From assembly GCA_003506065.1 (NCBI GenBank), contig DNXA01000010.1, positions 1 through 8,528 of the forward strand: a stretch of DNA of 8,528 nt, given 5' to 3'. Below the pieces are notes generated by a model. That model made no database searches, was not told the DNA's origin, and worked only from the letters and a program-made list of their open reading frames with translations. This document shows, piece after piece, positions 6,763 to 8,528 of this stretch (positions are counted from its first letter, which is position 1; each line of letters starts with the position of its first letter). Source of the DNA: Actinomycetota bacterium (lineage in GTDB: Bacteria; Actinomycetota; Actinomycetes; S36-B12). The translations under genes and the position numbers were made by a program.

Positions 6763-8528
6763 GAGATCTTCGGAGTGATCGAGGCAGTTCGCGGGTAGCG
6801 CTGCAGCAACGCTGCCATGCTGTCCAGACCGATGACATTGGATCCGGCATCGAGCAGGATCACCGGCTTGGCCAGCACCTCGGCAGGCATCGCGGCCAGT
6901 GAGTCATAGACATCACTCCAGGCCGGAGTGTTCGTGAACCACTCCCTGCGCAACCAGTCGACGATCGGCTGCGCACCCGCGTCACTTGCCGCCAGTCCAG
7001 CCAACTGGCGCGTGCAGGAATAGACCCGCTGAGCATCAGAGAGTCGATCGGGCGTGAGCGCAGACGGGGCACCGGCACCGGTGGGCAGATACACGCAGGC
7101 GACCGGGTTGGTGGCGATGGTTTGACTGCCGGTGCCATTGACCTCAGCGGGATACCAGTAGGAACTCGGGTTGTTGAATGGAATGGCCGGCGACCACTGC
7201 TGCGGGCGCGCCTGTGCGATCGCGCGTGGCAGCAAGGTGTCCACCATCAGCAAGACCACCACACCAGCAATTGCGATCCAGCGCGGTGCCGTCATCTGCG
7301 CCAGTTGTGGAAGGTCAATCAAACGCAATGCGATCGGCACACACGTGGCCAGGGCGAAAATCGCCACCAGAAAGGTGAACTTCATCGATCCGTAATGCGG
7401 ACCCGAACCCGTGTACCAAAAATCCAACGCGGTGATCGACAGCGCGAAGAAGGTCATGATCCCGATCGGTGCAAAGCGCCGATACAGCGAACTGCGCAAG
7501 GGCCCAGCAATTGGCGACAGCGACAAAGCCGCGCAGAACACTGCTGCCACAGCTAGAAGCAGGAGCACCGGTCCGACCTGCTCGGTGCCTCCGGAGGCTG
7601 AGAACAAGGTGGAGTCAGCAAGTCCTGCCGACACTCGTGTGGGAATCGCAGTTGTGATGCCACCGGCACCTGTTCCAGCAGAACCGGAAGCGCTGTCAGT
7701 GGAGGTGCCAATGAGGAGGTAGTAGATGCTCGACCAGACCGGCTGAGCGACACCGATCACGACAATTGCCAGCAGCCCAGCGCCAAGCCAGTCAACGGAC
7801 TGTCGTCCAAGCCGCACGAGACGACTCGCATACACCCCGGCCCAACCAGCAACAATCACGATTGCCACCACATTCAACGGCAACCAGACGGTCATGGAGG
7901 CAGCAGCTGCGATCGACGTAATGATGCGAGCCCGCGGTATCGAGCTTGCTGCCAGGAAGGTGGCCGACCAAAGTCCGACAATGAGGAGGGTGAACTGCAG
8001 GGTCAGATGCCCGTAGTTCATGGAGGCAAGTGCTGCGATGGTCAGCACCGATGCGCCGATCCAGATGAACGGTGCGGGAAGTCGCGATTTGCCGAATTTC
8101 GCTTCAGCGAGTGGCGCAAGGGCCAGCGGCATGATCGCCGCGAGGAAGAACTCGCCGAGCACAACAGTGTTTGCAGCCACGGCAACCTGGTTGTATCCGC
8201 CCAGCATCAGGTACGAAAGCGCTCCCATCACAGTGCCGACGAAGGTCAGCATCAATTCAAGGGGTCCGCCCATGGGAACCGGCTGATGGATGCCCCCACC
8301 CGCAGCGAACTGTGAAGTGAAGTCAAGCCATTTAGCGTTGTCCTCAGCGGTGCTGTGTCCCATCAGGAAGCCAACCGGATGCGTGAACGCGGCTTGAGTC
8401 GTCAGGAAGGTCGCAATGACAAACAGCGCCAACAGCAGCAATCCGACAGGTAGCCAGATGGTCAGGAATTGCCGGCGCCAGTTGTAGCCGCCGGCGACGC
8501 CGTGACCCTGAGGGTTGCTTGCCTTCGC
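6759..8528 (-). CDS. Large polytopic membrane protein with extracytoplasmic tail, 5'-truncated (GT-C-like, putative)
   Basis: The frame is open to the right edge of the window, giving 589 visible residues to TAG 6761-6759. TTG at 8441 lies inside the first hydrophobic helix, so it is not the start. Residues 1-20 are basic and hydrophilic, followed by a helix at about 21-45. An outer loop then holds S59-T-A-E62-D63-N-A-K66-W67, again an acidic pair after the first helix, as in GT-C enzymes. Roughly ten further hydrophobic stretches follow, with H378-Y-G-S-M-K383 at the start of one, and then an outer domain of about 150 residues from about 440. The tail has C478 and C505. General layout matches the partial gene at the left edge, but I cannot show that they are homologous. 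Likely an envelope glycan glycosyltransferase using lipid-linked donors; the exact family is unrecognised. It points towards the plus-strand operon and lies in a separate transcript starting outside the window. Confidence 0.85.
   Translation of the reverse strand, partial: AKASNPQGHGVAGGYNWRRQFLTIWLPVGLLLLALFVIATFLTTQAAFTHPVGFLMGHSTAEDNAKWLDFTSQFAAGGGIHQPVPMGGPLELMLTFVGTVMGALSYLMLGGYNQVAVAANTVVLGEFFLAAIMPLALAPLAEAKFGKSRLPAPFIWIGASVLTIAALASMNYGHLTLQFTLLIVGLWSATFLAASSIPRARIITSIAAAASMTVWLPLNVVAIVIVAGWAGVYASRLVRLGRQSVDWLGAGLLAIVVIGVAQPVWSSIYYLLIGTSTDSASGSAGTGAGGITTAIPTRVSAGLADSTLFSASGGTEQVGPVLLLLAVAAVFCAALSLSPIAGPLRSSLYRRFAPIGIMTFFALSITALDFWYTGSGPHYGSMKFTFLVAIFALATCVPIALRLIDLPQLAQMTAPRWIAIAGVVVLLMVDTLLPRAIAQARPQQWSPAIPFNNPSSYWYPAEVNGTGSQTIATNPVACVYLPTGAGAPSALTPDRLSDAQRVYSCTRQLAGLAASDAGAQPIVDWLRREWFTNTPAWSDVYDSLAAMPAEVLAKPVILLDAGSNVIGLDSMAALLQRYPRTASITPKIS

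Noticed and set aside
6750..6800. Possible intrinsic terminator near the convergent junction around AGATCT
   Set aside because: Only a short palindrome is present, with no GC-rich stem and no T run on either strand.
7122..7722. Plus-strand open frames opposite the right-edge membrane gene
   Set aside because: Translations rich in Arg, Gln and Thr with no recognisable domain or plausible start signal; antisense shadows of the membrane gene.
8439..8441. TTG at 8441 as the start of the right-edge membrane gene
   Set aside because: It falls within the first membrane helix. The frame stays open for 29 more codons to the window edge, with a basic stretch that fits a cytoplasmic N-terminus.

Overview
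The window is almost pure coding sequence, roughly 60% GC by eye, with seven protein genes packed end to end and no gap of even 100 bases. It looks like a chromosomal cell-envelope glycan locus from an actinobacterium. Three things suggest this: GC-rich coding, starts at ATG, GTG and TTG without clear Shine-Dalgarno sequences, and TANNNT-type -10 hexamers placed 6 to 8 bases upstream of several start codons, as expected for leaderless transcripts common in Actinobacteria. The very tight packing would suit a streamlined, possibly aquatic lineage. No rRNA, tRNA, CRISPR array, insertion sequence, prophage gene or riboswitch is visible.

Layout, left to right. (1) Bases 1-1173, plus strand: the C-terminal part of a large membrane protein with an extracytoplasmic tail; its start lies left of the window. 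(2) Bases 1170-2477 and 2487-3911, minus strand: two polytopic membrane proteins in one operon, transcribed 3911 towards 1170. Both resemble GT-C-fold, polyprenyl-phosphate-dependent glycosyltransferases; the first-transcribed one is close to the GT87/DUF2029 type. (3) Bases 3910-4773, 4823-5845 and 5842-6762, plus strand: a cytoplasmic family 2 glycosyltransferase, a membrane-anchored polyprenyl-phosphate sugar transferase (DPM1/GtrB/ArnC type) and an NAD(P)-dependent sugar-nucleotide epimerase/reductase (extended SDR). (4) Bases 6759-8528, minus strand: a further polytopic membrane protein with an extracytoplasmic tail; its start lies right of the window.

A coherent inferred pathway: the SDR enzyme makes or modifies a nucleotide sugar. 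The DPM1-like enzyme loads a sugar onto polyprenyl phosphate at the inner membrane face. The soluble GT2 extends a lipid-linked glycan in the cytoplasm. The GT-C-like proteins use lipid-linked sugars on the outer face to decorate or polymerise a surface glycan. The sugar and final polymer cannot be read from this window.

The structural surprises are at the gene junctions. The central divergent pair can share a CATG start palindrome, with overlapping opposite-facing -10 elements. Both convergent junctions use the same four-base CTAA stop overlap. All four membrane proteins carry paired cysteines in predicted extracytoplasmic segments. I see no unmistakably new type of system; the best candidate is a locus-specific set of poorly characterised GT-C-like proteins around a lipid-sugar synthase.
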